Assembly: GCF_000760295.1 (NCBI RefSeq)
Contig: NZ_JNBA01000030.1
Location: 20,464-84,463 of the forward strand
DNA from: Prochlorococcus sp. MIT 0701
GTDB lineage: Bacteria > Cyanobacteriota > Cyanobacteriia > PCC-6307 > Cyanobiaceae
Direction: 5' to 3'
Length of the DNA stretch: 64,000 nucleotides
The position numbers and the translations under genes were made by a program. A model generated the notes under the pieces. That model saw only the letters and a list, made by a program, of their open reading frames with translations, was not told the DNA's origin and did not search any database. Below are positions 28,986 through 41,211 of this stretch, piece by piece. The number at the start of each line of letters is the position of its first letter. Position 1 is the stretch's first letter.

Positions 28986-29468
28986 TCATTCATCTTCCGA
29001 CTCTTCTTTAGCCGACTGTTCAACATCTATGCAGACCGTGGTTGCCATCAATTGTTCTCTGGCCGCAATCACAGGAGCCACTTTGCCCTTGAGCTGATCA
29101 GCAGCTTCAGAAAGAGTCAGATCCTTCTTCTCACGTATCTCGTCGACAGCGTCGCGGAAGATCTGCACCTGGTCACGATACTCACTGAATTCAGCCTGGC
29201 CAAGCTTCTCCTCAGCAACATCAAGGGTCTTTAAAGCCTTATCCAATGATTGGCCAGCCTTTTCAGCCTGGGCAATCGTGGATTCAGGAGTCAGCGCATT
29301 GACCAGCACTACAGCCTGATCAACTTGATTTCGAGCAGAGCAAACCAGCTCAGCATCCTCAGCTACTTTGATTTCATCATTGACAGCTTTCTGGCTAGAT
29401 GACTCACAAGCAGCAAGTGTGAGAGATAAAGTCAGAACAGCCGGCAAAAGGCGAACTGCAGCCATCAA
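28986..29468 (-). CDS. Small helical lipoprotein of unknown function
   Basis: A 160-residue protein with a signal peptide and lipobox (TLSLTLAAC, Cys about residue 21), so it is probably anchored on the periplasmic or lumenal side. The mature part is almost all helix and highly charged, with Glu/Lys/Gln heptad-like stretches (LDVAEEKLGQAEFSEYRDQVQIF) that suggest a helical bundle or coiled coil. The tail is acidic. It has no catalytic motif. It lies in the bicarbonate/carboxysome neighbourhood but nothing ties it to that function. Confidence 0.75.
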   Translation of the reverse strand: MMAAVRLLPAVLTLSLTLAACESSSQKAVNDEIKVAEDAELVCSARNQVDQAVVLVNALTPESTIAQAEKAGQSLDKALKTLDVAEEKLGQAEFSEYRDQVQIFRDAVDEIREKKDLTLSEAADQLKGKVAPVIAAREQLMATTVCIDVEQSAKEESEDE

Positions 29469-29571
29469 TCCAAAAAATCGATTCTCTTAAATTTAGTCAG
29501 TTTTCGTCTGCACTTAAAAAAATCTAAGCGCAGACACATTGCATTGTGATAGAAAAACCTACGATCGAAAG

Positions 29572-29871
29572 TCAGCTCCTTCCCAACCAGGATGGAGCTC
29601 CGCCAAACCATTCGCCAAGGTCTTCATCCTCCGAGCAGTAGTCATCTGGTTCGGATGATCCAAGCTCAAGACCATCAAGCAACTGATCGATACCATCACG
29701 AGGTTGCAATTTCTGTTGCTCTCTCCTCGCTCTGTGCAACCAGGTTGCAACAGTTTGGTTTCGGTCAGCAAACTTATGAATATAGATTCGTTCACTTAAG
29801 CTAACAGGTTGATCGCTTGCGACTCGAGCAAGAATCTCTTGGAGGCGCAGGCGAGTATCTCTAGATAGCAT
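29572..29871 (-). CDS. Hypothetical protein near the carboxysome locus
   Basis: A 99-residue soluble protein without a signal. A basic helical N-terminal half (residues 1-55, including LRLQEILARVASDQPVSL and TVATWLHRARREQQ) is followed by an acidic, probably disordered tail with EPDDYCSEDEDLGEW. The ATG at 29871 gives the best start. I do not recognise the family; the codon use and charge layout are those of a real gene. Confidence 0.6.
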   Translation of the reverse strand: MLSRDTRLRLQEILARVASDQPVSLSERIYIHKFADRNQTVATWLHRARREQQKLQPRDGIDQLLDGLELGSSEPDDYCSEDEDLGEWFGGAPSWLGRS

Positions 29872-30195
29872 CTACATAAAGACTCCTAATTACGTATTAG
29901 TAGAACTAGAAGTAAAGCCTTCGAACCAACCAGATTGCTTTCAAAACGGTACATGTATCTTAACACTCATCTTTCGACTAAATCTTGCTGCTAATTCTCT
30001 CAAATTACACAGCCAATGCCAGGTTAGATAAAAACAGGCGATGTCTAATCAAAAACTCTACTTGGCTTCCCATCTTCTTCAAACAAGTGCTTACCTTGAT
30101 CGAAAAGATCAACTCTAAAGAGTGAATAAGACAAGGTTGGCTGTGTTTATATAACCAACACAATGCTAACTCTTTAAACTTCTGAAACCCTCTCA
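29872..30195. other. 324-base gap upstream of 29871 and downstream of sbtB
   Basis: It must hold the promoter of the 29572-29871 gene and the 3' region of the sbtAB transcript. A ten-base inverted pair, ACACAGCCAA near 30006 and TTGGCTGTGT near 30137, encloses about 120 bases. A 63-codon frame at 30005-30196 is not supported. Confidence 0.4.
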
Positions 30196-30204
30196 TCAGA
30201 GAGG
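30187..30204 (-). terminator. Hairpin at the sbtB stop codon
   Basis: CCTCTC (30189-30194) pairs with GAGAGG (30199-30204) across four bases, and on the transcript strand a short GTTT follows. The stem includes the last sense codon and stop of sbtB. Weak T-run, so only a tentative terminator. Confidence 0.4.
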
Positions 30205-30477
30205 CGCAGCCTCCGCAACGTAAGCTACACCACCATAATAGTTAAGTATGGGATTTATCGATACACGCAACTTATCAAGAACTTCTATCTCGCAGAAGAC
30301 AATCACATGAGCATTTGCACCAAGTCCACTAAAATCCATGCCCTCTGTCACATACGTATCAGGCCCTCTACCAGTTACAGGCCTAATGACTGAATAGCCA
30401 GGTACCCCAGCTTTATCAAGAGCTTCAATGACTGAATCAAGCTCTCTCTCACTTACGATCAAATCTAGGCGTTTCAT
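30196..30477 (-). CDS. sbtB: PII-like regulator SbtB of bicarbonate transport
   Basis: SbtB is a trimeric PII-like protein that binds adenine nucleotides (including cAMP) and inhibits or gates SbtA. The 93-residue protein has the PII-like start KRLDLIVSERELDSVIEALDKAG, a T-loop region near RGPDTYVTEGMDF and the ending NPILNYYGGVAYVAEA. It stops without the Cys-rich C-terminal CGxxGC extension known from freshwater SbtB proteins, so that redox or diphosphatase function is probably missing. It lies 4 bases after sbtA. Confidence 0.88.
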   Translation of the reverse strand: MKRLDLIVSERELDSVIEALDKAGVPGYSVIRPVTGRGPDTYVTEGMDFSGLGANAHVIVFCEIEVLDKLRVSINPILNYYGGVAYVAEAAPL

Positions 30478-30481
30478 GGAT

Positions 30482-31507
30482 TTAAGCTGCTGAAGGAATT
30501 AGCTTGTAAACCAAACCCATATATAGTGGGATGCCAATCGTATGATTAAAGGGGAAAGTTAATCCCAAGGCGCTAGAAATGTAATATCTTGGATTGGCCT
30601 CTGGAACTGTCATTCGCATTGCCGTAGGTACGGCAATATACGAGGCACTAGAGCACAAAATGATAAACAAGAGTGCATTGCCATACCCTAAACCAAGGGC
30701 CCTAGCAACAAGGCCTCCGATTAAAGCGTTGAACATTGGCATCAGAATGGCAAAAAAGACAAGAAACGCTCCTGCTTTTTTGAGGTCTTTAAAACGCTGC
30801 GCCGCAACGATCCCCATGTCCAGCAAGAAGAAGCACAAGACTCCATAGAAAAACTTATAAACGAATGGTTCCATCTTCTCTACACCAGCAGGGCTATAGA
30901 TAGAAGAAATGAAACCAATTACAAGGCTACCTGCAATCAAATAGACATAGCCATTTAGCATCGATTCATGCAGAACTTTGCCCCAGTTCATTCCAGTTCC
31001 ATCAGAGCCAGGACGTGCCTGACGGGAACCAAGGCGAACTAGGACCAAACCAACGATGATTGCCGGTGATTCCATTAACGCCAGTGGGGCGACCATAAAT
31101 CCGTCATAAGAAATATTTTGTGCCTGAAGAAAACTCTCAGCAGCGATAAAGGTCACTGCACTAATTGAGCCGTATGTCGCTGATATTGCTGCTGCATTAA
31201 AGACATCAAACCTCAATCGCAAAATACAGAAGCAAATCAGCGGAATGATCGCCGCCATTAAAACAGAAACAGTAATGGTTGGGATGACTTGACCACCGAA
31301 ACCATCTTTCGCCAAAGCCATGCCACCCCTAAAGCCAACGGCCAACAACAGATAAAGCGAAAATAATTTCGGCAGCGGCGCAGGAATCTCAAGGTCAGCA
31401 TTCAAGAAAACTGCAATCGCACCCAAGAAAAAAAATAAAACCTTAGGTGATAAAACATTTGCCAGTATGAGCCCTGCATCAAGTGCCGTTGCGGTTGCTG
31501 TGATCAT
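30482..31507 (-). CDS. sbtA: Sodium-dependent bicarbonate transporter SbtA
   Basis: A high-affinity Na+/HCO3- symporter in the plasma membrane. The 341-residue protein has about ten hydrophobic spans with the inverted-repeat layout of the family, and SbtA-type segments such as LSPKVLFFFLGAIAVFLNADLEIP (N-terminal) and ATYGSISAVTFIAA. It is followed at once by its regulator sbtB. Together with BicA it supplies bicarbonate for the carboxysome. Confidence 0.93.
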   Translation of the reverse strand: MITATATALDAGLILANVLSPKVLFFFLGAIAVFLNADLEIPAPLPKLFSLYLLLAVGFRGGMALAKDGFGGQVIPTITVSVLMAAIIPLICFCILRLRFDVFNAAAISATYGSISAVTFIAAESFLQAQNISYDGFMVAPLALMESPAIIVGLVLVRLGSRQARPGSDGTGMNWGKVLHESMLNGYVYLIAGSLVIGFISSIYSPAGVEKMEPFVYKFFYGVLCFFLLDMGIVAAQRFKDLKKAGAFLVFFAILMPMFNALIGGLVARALGLGYGNALLFIILCSSASYIAVPTAMRMTVPEANPRYYISSALGLTFPFNHTIGIPLYMGLVYKLIPSAA

Positions 31508-31646
31508 ATAAAGAAGTTGCAGAAAGATCTGGTCTGTTTTAGATAATGACTGGGCAAGATGTCGTTGAAAGGAGCTTAGACAATTTTTTTACATCATTCA
31601 AAAGCTTAAGATTTCACAAGGTAGATTATATCATTATTTTTATCAA

Positions 31647-31688
31647 AGATCCCAACCCCATGACGGTGGCCTCATGAGGCTGGGATCT
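31647..31688 (-). terminator. Long hairpin after bicA
   Basis: AGATCCCA (31647-31654) pairs with TGGGATCT (31681-31688). The stem continues with one mismatch and an inner CATGA/TCATG pair. On the minus strand TTTGATAAAAATAA follows. It begins 22 bases after the bicA stop and probably ends the bicA transcript upstream of sbtA. Confidence 0.6.
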
Positions 31689-31709
31689 CTAATAAGTTGT
31701 CACTTACTC

Positions 31710-33428
31710 TTATAAGTCAGCCAGGGCGGCTTCAAGAGCTTGAGTTCGGTTAGTCATCAACCCTTGCACATCAAACTTCTCAAGTCTCTTGCGGACCCTC
31801 TCGTTTGAAGCAACAACATAAGCTTTCCTTGAATGTTTCTTTGCCTCTTGAACCATCTGTTCAATGGCCAAAGTTGCAGTAATGCCAAGCCGAGGAACTT
31901 CAGTAATATCAAGGATCAAAACCTTGTAATTACGTACCAGAGCCATTCGTTCTGTGATCCCCGAAGCAGCTCCAAAGCTCAATGGTCCACGCAGACGGAA
32001 TAACATCACCTGCCCGCCACAGCGATCAAGCAATGCTTGTTCTGAAGGAGGTAAAGATGGCTCTTCAGCTTTAGCCGCAGCAGCTGATTTGTTATCAACA
32101 TCACCATCCATCAAACGATTATCAGCATCCATTCCTTCCAATTGAGCTTGTGTTAATGAATCAATTGTCAATAGGTTTGCGACAAAAACACCAACCAAAA
32201 CTGCTGAGATTAAATCCCAGAAGACTGTCATCAGCAAGACGCCATACATGACAACAGCTGTTTTGATCGAAAGTCGATGAGCTCTAAGCAAGAAGCTCCA
32301 ATCAATGATGTCGAGACCTACCTTGACCAATATTCCTGCCAGCAAGGAAGTTGGAATTAAAGCTGCGAACTGACCTGCTCCATACAAAACAATCAAAAGC
32401 ACAATGGAATGCACCATTCCAGACAGTGGCGTGCTTCCCCCAGATTTGACATTGATCACCGTCCGCATCGTTGCACCGGCGCCAGGCAGTCCGTTAAATA
32501 AGCCAGATATTGAGTTGCCAATTCCTTGACCAATCAATTCTCTGTCTGAGTTATGACGAGTTTGAGAAATGTTGTCTGCAACCAGTGATGTCAAGAGTGA
32601 ATCGATTGCTCCCAACACTGCAAGCACTAAGCCTGATTTGATGATCAAAGGTAGAAATGCTGGGTCCCAGCTGGGCAAAGAAAAGCCCAGGCCACCTTCA
32701 GGAATCGTGCCAATACGCGGTAGCTCATCGATGCCTCGGGCTGCAAGGTTCGCGTCATTGAACAGCACAACCGAAAGGGGCGTAACGATCAACAAAGCCA
32801 ACAACGGTGAAGGCACCCACTCGGTGAGACGCCTAGGTGCCAAAAAGACAATGGCCAAGGTCATCACAGCCACTGCTACCGCGCCCCAGTTGGGTTGAAA
32901 GTTTGCCGACAACTGAGTCAGGCAAGCAATCACACCGCCCTTGGTTGAGATGCCAAAAAGAGGTCCAATCTGAAGAATGAGGATGATCACCCCAATCCCA
33001 GACATAAAACCAGACACCACTGAATAGGGCACAAGCGTGATGTAACGACCCAGTCGCAAGACCCCAAACAAAATTTGGAATAGACCTCCAACAACAACTG
33101 CGGCCATCACCAGGGGCAAAAGCTCGCCTGGACCATCAACCGTTGGCAACGCTGTGGAAATACCAACAGCAGCAAGAGCGGCGACAACTCCTGCCACAGT
33201 GACGCTCATCGGTCCAGTCGGGCCGCTGACCTGAGATGGAGTACCTCCAAACAGCGCTGCGAAGAAGCCAACAATCACCGCTCCGTAGAGACCGTAGATC
33301 GCGCCTCCATCGCCAAGGGCAGCATTGCCAAATGCGAGGGCTAAAGGCAGCGCCACCACCGCAGCGGTCAATCCGCCTAATAGATCTCCGCGAACATTGC
33401 GCAGATGAAATCCATGGATTAATGCCAA
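31710..33428 (-). CDS. bicA: SulP-family bicarbonate transporter BicA-like
   Basis: A low-affinity, high-flux Na+-dependent bicarbonate transporter of the SLC26/SulP family. It has about 12-14 spans, the family's GGLTAAVVALPLALAFGNAALG near the N-terminus, the SGPTGPMSVTVAG substrate region and a C-terminal STAS domain (about the last 110 residues). Between spans and STAS lies an Ala/Glu linker. There is no ATG; I choose TTG 33428 because AGGAG lies about nine bases upstream and the protein then starts right before the conserved RNVRGDLLGG. The frame is open to a TTG at 33506. It could be a sulphate carrier instead, but the context favours bicarbonate. Confidence 0.87.
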   Translation of the reverse strand: MALIHGFHLRNVRGDLLGGLTAAVVALPLALAFGNAALGDGGAIYGLYGAVIVGFFAALFGGTPSQVSGPTGPMSVTVAGVVAALAAVGISTALPTVDGPGELLPLVMAAVVVGGLFQILFGVLRLGRYITLVPYSVVSGFMSGIGVIILILQIGPLFGISTKGGVIACLTQLSANFQPNWGAVAVAVMTLAIVFLAPRRLTEWVPSPLLALLIVTPLSVVLFNDANLAARGIDELPRIGTIPEGGLGFSLPSWDPAFLPLIIKSGLVLAVLGAIDSLLTSLVADNISQTRHNSDRELIGQGIGNSISGLFNGLPGAGATMRTVINVKSGGSTPLSGMVHSIVLLIVLYGAGQFAALIPTSLLAGILVKVGLDIIDWSFLLRAHRLSIKTAVVMYGVLLMTVFWDLISAVLVGVFVANLLTIDSLTQAQLEGMDADNRLMDGDVDNKSAAAAKAEEPSLPPSEQALLDRCGGQVMLFRLRGPLSFGAASGITERMALVRNYKVLILDITEVPRLGITATLAIEQMVQEAKKHSRKAYVVASNERVRKRLEKFDVQGLMTNRTQALEAALADL

Positions 33429-33559
33429 AACGTAGTGCTCCTGCCCACTTGACTTGAACAAAACAATATCTGGCTGGGGGCCCCTCCTGTATGGCAAGAG
33501 AGGCAATGTGTCCGGCCTCTATAACAAAAAGCTTTTCTCGATCCCGAAGAGTTTATTAA

Positions 33560-34873
<1,314 letters not shown>

Positions 34874-34880
34874 AAAACCA

Positions 34881-36491
34881 ATGGAACTCACTCTCTGGAC
34901 CTATGAAGGCCCTCCTCACGTAGGAGCCATGCGCATCGCTTCCTCGATGGAAGGAGTGCATTATGTGTTGCATGCCCCGCAAGGAGACACTTACGCGGAT
35001 CTGCTGTTCACGATGATCGAGCGACGCGGACGCAGGCCCCCCGTGACCTACACCACCTTTCAAGCCAGGGATCTAGGAGGAGATACTGCTGAATTGGTCA
35101 AAGGTCATCTGCGTGAAGCCGTGGAGCGCTTTAACCCCGAAGCACTCTTAGTAGGTGAAAGCTGCACCGCTGAACTCATTCAAGACCAACCCGGCTCGCT
35201 TGCTTCAGGCATGGGTTTCAACATGCCTGTTGTGGGTATAGAGCTGCCGGCCTACAGCAAGAAAGAAAATTGGGGAGCCTCAGAAACGTTCTATCAACTC
35301 GTGCGAGGCATCCTCAGCAAGCAGCCTTCTGAGGAATCTGGCGTAAGTCATAGCCCTGCTGCATGGAAAAGCGAAGGACGCCGGCCCAGAGTGAATCTCT
35401 TGGGCCCAACCCTCCTCGGCTTCCGCTGTAGAGACGACATTCTCGAATTGGAAAAACTGCTCAATCAACACGGCATTGATGTACATGTTGTTGCTCCACT
35501 TGAAGCAAGGCCAGCCGATCTAATGCGGCTGCCCAATGCTGATCTGAATGTCTGTCTTTACCCTGAAATCGCAGAAGCAACTTGTCTCTGGCTTGAGCGC
35601 AATTACGGCATGCCGTTCTCCAAAACAGTGCCGATCGGAGTGGGTGCTACCAAAGACTTTTTAGAGGAACTCCATCAATTGTTAGAGATGCCTGCACCCA
35701 ATCCAGGCGAAGGTGCAGAGCAATCGAAACTGCCCTGGTATTCACAGTCTGTGGATTCCAACTACCTCACCGGCAAGCGCGTGTTCATTTTCGGCGATGG
35801 CACCCATGCCATTGCCGCAGCAAGGATTGCTGATCAAGAGCTGGGTTTCAAAGTGGTGGGTCTTGGCACCTACAGCCGCGAAATGGCCAGACCGGTGCGA
35901 GCTGCAGCGAAGGAACTAGGACTTGAAGCACTCATCAGCGATGACTACCTTGCCGTGGAAGCTGCCATGGCAGAGGCAGCACCCGAACTTGTGCTTGGCA
36001 CACAGATGGAGCGGCACAGTGCCAAACGACTGGGTATTCCCTGTGCAGTCATCAGCACACCGATGCACGTGCAAGACGTCCCGGCCAGATACAGCCCACA
36101 AATGGGATGGGAAGGTGCAAACGTCATTTTCGATAGCTGGGTGCATCCATTGATGATGGGCCTTGAGGAGCATCTAATCGGTATGTTCCGCCATGACTTT
36201 GAATTTGTGGATGGTCATCAAAGCCACCTAGGACACCTAGGCGGACATCAGAGCCAAACGGAACAACAACAAAGCCAAGCAGCAACCAATCCATCAACGC
36301 AATCAAATGCAGATTCCTCATCTGAGGAATCACCTCTCTGGACCCCAGAGGGAGAAGCAGAGCTCGCAAAGATCCCCTTCTTTGTACGCGGAAAGGTTCG
36401 TCGCAATACGGAAAAATATGCGCGCCAGGCTGGTTGTAGACGTATCGATAGCGAAACCGTTTACGACGCAAAAGTCCACTTTCGGGCTTGA
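34881..36491 (+). CDS. chlB: Light-independent protochlorophyllide reductase subunit B
   Basis: ChlB completes the NB-protein and holds part of the protochlorophyllide site. The 536-residue protein starts [18 protein letters not shown] and has Asp36, the unusual fourth ligand to the NB [4Fe-4S] cluster. A Gln/Ser-rich, His-containing insert (about [16 protein letters not shown]) precedes the C-terminal basic domain that ends in [10 protein letters not shown] hairpin follows at 36540-36559. Confidence 0.97.
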   Translation: MELTLWTYEGPPHVGAMRIASSMEGVHYVLHAPQGDTYADLLFTMIERRGRRPPVTYTTFQARDLGGDTAELVKGHLREAVERFNPEALLVGESCTAELIQDQPGSLASGMGFNMPVVGIELPAYSKKENWGASETFYQLVRGILSKQPSEESGVSHSPAAWKSEGRRPRVNLLGPTLLGFRCRDDILELEKLLNQHGIDVHVVAPLEARPADLMRLPNADLNVCLYPEIAEATCLWLERNYGMPFSKTVPIGVGATKDFLEELHQLLEMPAPNPGEGAEQSKLPWYSQSVDSNYLTGKRVFIFGDGTHAIAAARIADQELGFKVVGLGTYSREMARPVRAAAKELGLEALISDDYLAVEAAMAEAAPELVLGTQMERHSAKRLGIPCAVISTPMHVQDVPARYSPQMGWEGANVIFDSWVHPLMMGLEEHLIGMFRHDFEFVDGHQSHLGHLGGHQSQTEQQQSQAATNPSTQSNADSSSEESPLWTPEGEAELAKIPFFVRGKVRRNTEKYARQAGCRRIDSETVYDAKVHFRA

Positions 36492-36539
36492 CTATCAGAA
36501 AAAATAGAGAAACCTCTAGTCATTACAAGGGGCAAAGGG

Positions 36540-36562
36540 GATGAGTGTTTACACTCATCTTT
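36540..36562 (+). terminator. Hairpin between chlB and chlL
   Basis: GATGAGTG (36540-36547) pairs perfectly with CACTCATC (36552-36559) over a TTTA loop, then TTT. The T-run is short, so it may be a partial terminator or processing site that sets chlNB and chlL levels apart. Confidence 0.55.
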
Positions 36563-36666
36563 CCTCAAAGATCAAACCCTTTGTCTCGAAAAGCAAGCAA
36601 ACCAAGCAACCAGTTGTATCGAATTTGTTAGGAACCAACAGACATAGATCTATTCGCCTTGAATAA

Positions 36667-37584
<918 letters not shown>

Positions 37585-37613
37585 CCTCTAAAAGGAGCAA
37601 AGCCCTTAATCAT

Positions 37614-38657
<1,044 letters not shown>

Positions 38658-38698
38658 CTAAGCGCTGAGCTTCACTCTCGACGCAAGCAAAACAAAAC

Positions 38699-39097
38699 TC
38701 AGCGCCAGATGACCCTCAAGCGATTCGGGGCGATCCAATGATCATGCTCGTCCATCAGGCGAATGCCACCGCCAAGGGTGAACAAGCGATCAAAACGTTG
38801 CTGAAGGGTTTTCAGCTGGGCAGATTCAAGATTCAACACGGCGACAAGTTCACCATGACGATCAAGACGTTCCTGGTAAGCGATTGAGAGCTTGACCAGG
38901 GTCACAACACAAAGGGAAACCAATCCCAGCTTCATGGTCAATGCCAACAGGCTGAAATTAATCTCTCTGCGCTGCTCTTGCAGCTGCAAAGTAGACGCCA
39001 TAGTGACTGCATCCATCACCTGAGGATGAGTCTGCTTCCGCTGACGCCGAGCTGCGCTTTTCTGTTTTGACCTGGGTCTAGCCAGGGGAGAGCCCAA
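38699..39097 (-). CDS. Small single-span membrane protein with coiled coil
   Basis: A 132-residue protein. A basic N-terminal tail (residues 1-25) is followed by one transmembrane helix (about residues 52-70, LTMKLGLVSLCVVTLVKLSIAY). A coiled-coil-like stretch (LVAVLNLESAQLKTLQQRFDRLF) and a short basic end follow. The layout resembles FtsB/FtsL-type division proteins, but there is no specific sequence evidence for that. It is a plausible conserved hypothetical membrane protein. Confidence 0.6.
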   Translation of the reverse strand: MGSPLARPRSKQKSAARRQRKQTHPQVMDAVTMASTLQLQEQRREINFSLLALTMKLGLVSLCVVTLVKLSIAYQERLDRHGELVAVLNLESAQLKTLQQRFDRLFTLGGGIRLMDEHDHWIAPNRLRVIWR

Positions 39098-39177
39098 GTT
39101 TATTCAACGGTTGCCCGCTTGTAGCGCAGCAAACCAAAACTGCCAAGGGGCTAGACCCAATCAGATCAGAACCTCAA

Positions 39178-39288
39178 TCAAGCCTCATGAAGGCTTACGC
39201 CAAGGCGAAGGGCTAGCACACCGCAATGAAAAACAACCACGAGGCACAAACCGGCCAAGTCGACATTTGCAATATCAGTGATGCCCAT
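39178..39288 (-). CDS. psaM: Photosystem I subunit XII (PsaM)
   Basis: A 36-codon gene reading MGITDIANVDLAG, then a hydrophobic helix LCLVVVFHCGVLALRLGVSL and a short tail. PsaM is a single-helix peripheral subunit of photosystem I, about 30-35 residues long, and the GVLALRLG(V/I)SL ending is what I remember of marine picocyanobacterial PsaM. It is too short for ordinary ORF callers. No strong ribosome-binding site was seen just upstream. The 303 bases between its start and the sulfite-exporter-like gene hold no other gene that I can support. Confidence 0.8.
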   Translation of the reverse strand: MGITDIANVDLAGLCLVVVFHCGVLALRLGVSLHEA

Positions 39289-39591
39289 GATGGAAGGGGA
39301 ACGCTAGAAGCATTCATATTCTCCTAGCAAAACGGTACCTAAGACCAGTCTTCGCAAAGGCCTGTCACACCTATCAATGACACTTCCTCCGTCGAATGCC
39401 ATTGACAGATCAATCTCCCCACCAGCCACTGACTGGAAAGACGCCTCTCAAAGCCCCTTGAGAGCAAAGTCTCGAAGCGACTTCCTAAGGAGAAGAGGGT
39501 TCCTGAAGATCAACTGATTAATAACCCTTTCAGCAAAAAACATGGGCTCTTGAAACTCGATGCTTAGCGCTGAAACTTGCACGTGGAATAG

Positions 39592-40359
39592 TTAATGCCC
39601 CAACACCAGGGTCAGGGCCTGACGGCCAGTGCCAAAGGCAAGCAACAGCAAAAGTGTTCTCAACATCCATGCCAGACGATTGCCAGAAACCCTTGCAAGC
39701 CTTGACGCTGACCAATGAGCGGCCAGAGCTGCCACGCCACCGAGCAAAAGCCCAATCCCTGCAGAGCCCCGTCCCTCGCCAAGAAACTGTAAAGAGGCCG
39801 CAGTCGCTGAACATGTCACGGCCAGGGTGCTTAAACGGATCGCCAAGTGAATAGGAACAGCCAAACCATTCACCATCAAAGGCACCATCAGCAAACCACC
39901 CCCCAAACCAAGCAACCCTGCGGAAAATCCTGCAACACCGCCAACGACTGCAAGACCCGACAAAAAAAGAGTGGATTTGAGCTGCTGACCTGCTTGATGA
40001 GGCTCTGAGCGAATCGTGGCCGCCACCACGAGATAGAGCACCACCTGAAACGTCAGCAAAAGCCACCCAGAAACATCTAAACCAATCTTGCTGAACAGCA
40101 ATGAAGACAAAAATGCGGCCACTCCGATGCTCAATCCAGCTCGAAGCTGAAACCCTCCAGCGAAGAGGTGGGTCAGTGTGCCACTCAACGCAGTGGGAAC
40201 AATGGCGAAAGTACTGGTTGCCAACGCCTGGTGGGGGCTAAGCCCCATCCACAGCAGGAGTGGCGCAAAGATAAGGCCGCCACCAATGCCCAGGAGACCA
40301 GCAAGACCACCTGCCAAAAGCCCCAAAGGCACAAACACCATCAAATCCCACAACACCAT
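39592..40359 (-). CDS. TauE/SafE-family membrane permease
   Basis: A 255-residue inner-membrane protein with about eight spans in two similar halves, each with the family's Gly-rich GLLGIGGGLIFAPLLLW / GLLGLGGGLLMVPLMV motif. Members export sulfite, sulfoacetate or other organic anions; the substrate here is unknown. It is divergent from the lipoate-ligase-like gene, whose start is 10 bases away. Confidence 0.9.
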   Translation of the reverse strand: MVLWDLMVFVPLGLLAGGLAGLLGIGGGLIFAPLLLWMGLSPHQALATSTFAIVPTALSGTLTHLFAGGFQLRAGLSIGVAAFLSSLLFSKIGLDVSGWLLLTFQVVLYLVVAATIRSEPHQAGQQLKSTLFLSGLAVVGGVAGFSAGLLGLGGGLLMVPLMVNGLAVPIHLAIRLSTLAVTCSATAASLQFLGEGRGSAGIGLLLGGVAALAAHWSASRLARVSGNRLAWMLRTLLLLLAFGTGRQALTLVLGH

Positions 40360-40368
40360 CGCCGCTCT

Positions 40369-41211
40369 ATGCCGACAGCTGCATCCTGCCTACCTATCTC
40401 GCCAGGTCGCGGCCGCTTGATCTCCCCTTTGCGATTGTCCGGCCCAGAACAGATGGCCCTTGATGAGGTGCTGCTTGAGTCTTACCAAGCAGATGCGAAA
40501 CCACTGCCAACACTGCGCTTCTATCAATGGAATGGTCCATGGCTTTCCCTTGGCCGCAACCAACGCCATTGGCCGCAGCACTGGAATGCTCTGGCAAAAC
40601 AAGGAGATCTACAGATGGTTAGGCGACCCAGTGGCGGCAGTGCAGTCCTGCACGCAGGAGGTCTCACTTATGCACTGATCTGGCCCTCTCCTCCCCGCCA
40701 GAGACAACAAGCTTATAAACAAGCTTGTCAATGGCTCATAAGGGGCTTTAAAGAGCTCGGATTACCTTTGCAATTTGGCCATCACCCAGCCAGGGGGGCC
40801 ATCGAGAGCAATTGCTTCGCTTTATCCACAGCCGCTGATCTTGTGGATCCTCAGGGTCACAAACGCATCGGCAGTGCCCAACTCTGGCGTCAGGGCCATC
40901 TCCTTCAACATGGCGAAATCATCCTGAATCCCCCTCAAAGACTCTGGCGAGAGGTCTTCCATTGCGAACCACCCAGCCAAGCACCAGCATCAATCCCTAG
41001 GGAAGGCCTGAGCAATCGCCTGCAAACAACGTTTCGCTCCTGTTGGCCAGAGGTGAACTGGCAAGAGAGCCCTATCACCAACGATGAATGGAGTTCAGTT
41101 GCCAACAAAGCAGCTAACTATGACGTACTGATGGATGCCTCAGGCTGCTCAACCAATCCGCCAGAGACCATCGACTCAACAACCTTAGGCAGTGCCATAC
41201 CCAGGGGATAG
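40369..41211 (+). CDS. Lipoate/octanoate ligase-family protein
   Basis: A 280-residue protein of the biotin/lipoate A/B ligase superfamily (LplA/LipM type). It has RRPSGGSAVLHAGGLTYAL, the lysine motif K-R-I-G-S-A (matching K-x-x-G-x-A) and LLQHGEIIL, so the ligase core appears intact. It may scavenge lipoate or transfer octanoyl groups to lipoyl domains. ATG 40369 is used; the frame runs open farther upstream over the divergent permease gene. Its 3' end overlaps the convergent M50 protease gene by 94 bases. Confidence 0.83.
   Translation: MPTAASCLPISPGRGRLISPLRLSGPEQMALDEVLLESYQADAKPLPTLRFYQWNGPWLSLGRNQRHWPQHWNALAKQGDLQMVRRPSGGSAVLHAGGLTYALIWPSPPRQRQQAYKQACQWLIRGFKELGLPLQFGHHPARGAIESNCFALSTAADLVDPQGHKRIGSAQLWRQGHLLQHGEIILNPPQRLWREVFHCEPPSQAPASIPREGLSNRLQTTFRSCWPEVNWQESPITNDEWSSVANKAANYDVLMDASGCSTNPPETIDSTTLGSAIPRG

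Noticed and set aside
30005..30196. 63-codon minus-strand frame after sbtB
   Set aside because: Its ATG overlaps the sbtB stop, but the AT-rich translation has no coherent helix or family pattern.
40168..40368. N-terminal extension of the lipoate-ligase-like protein
   Set aside because: It is antisense to the TauE-type permease and has low-complexity translation; ATG 40369 fits the domain.
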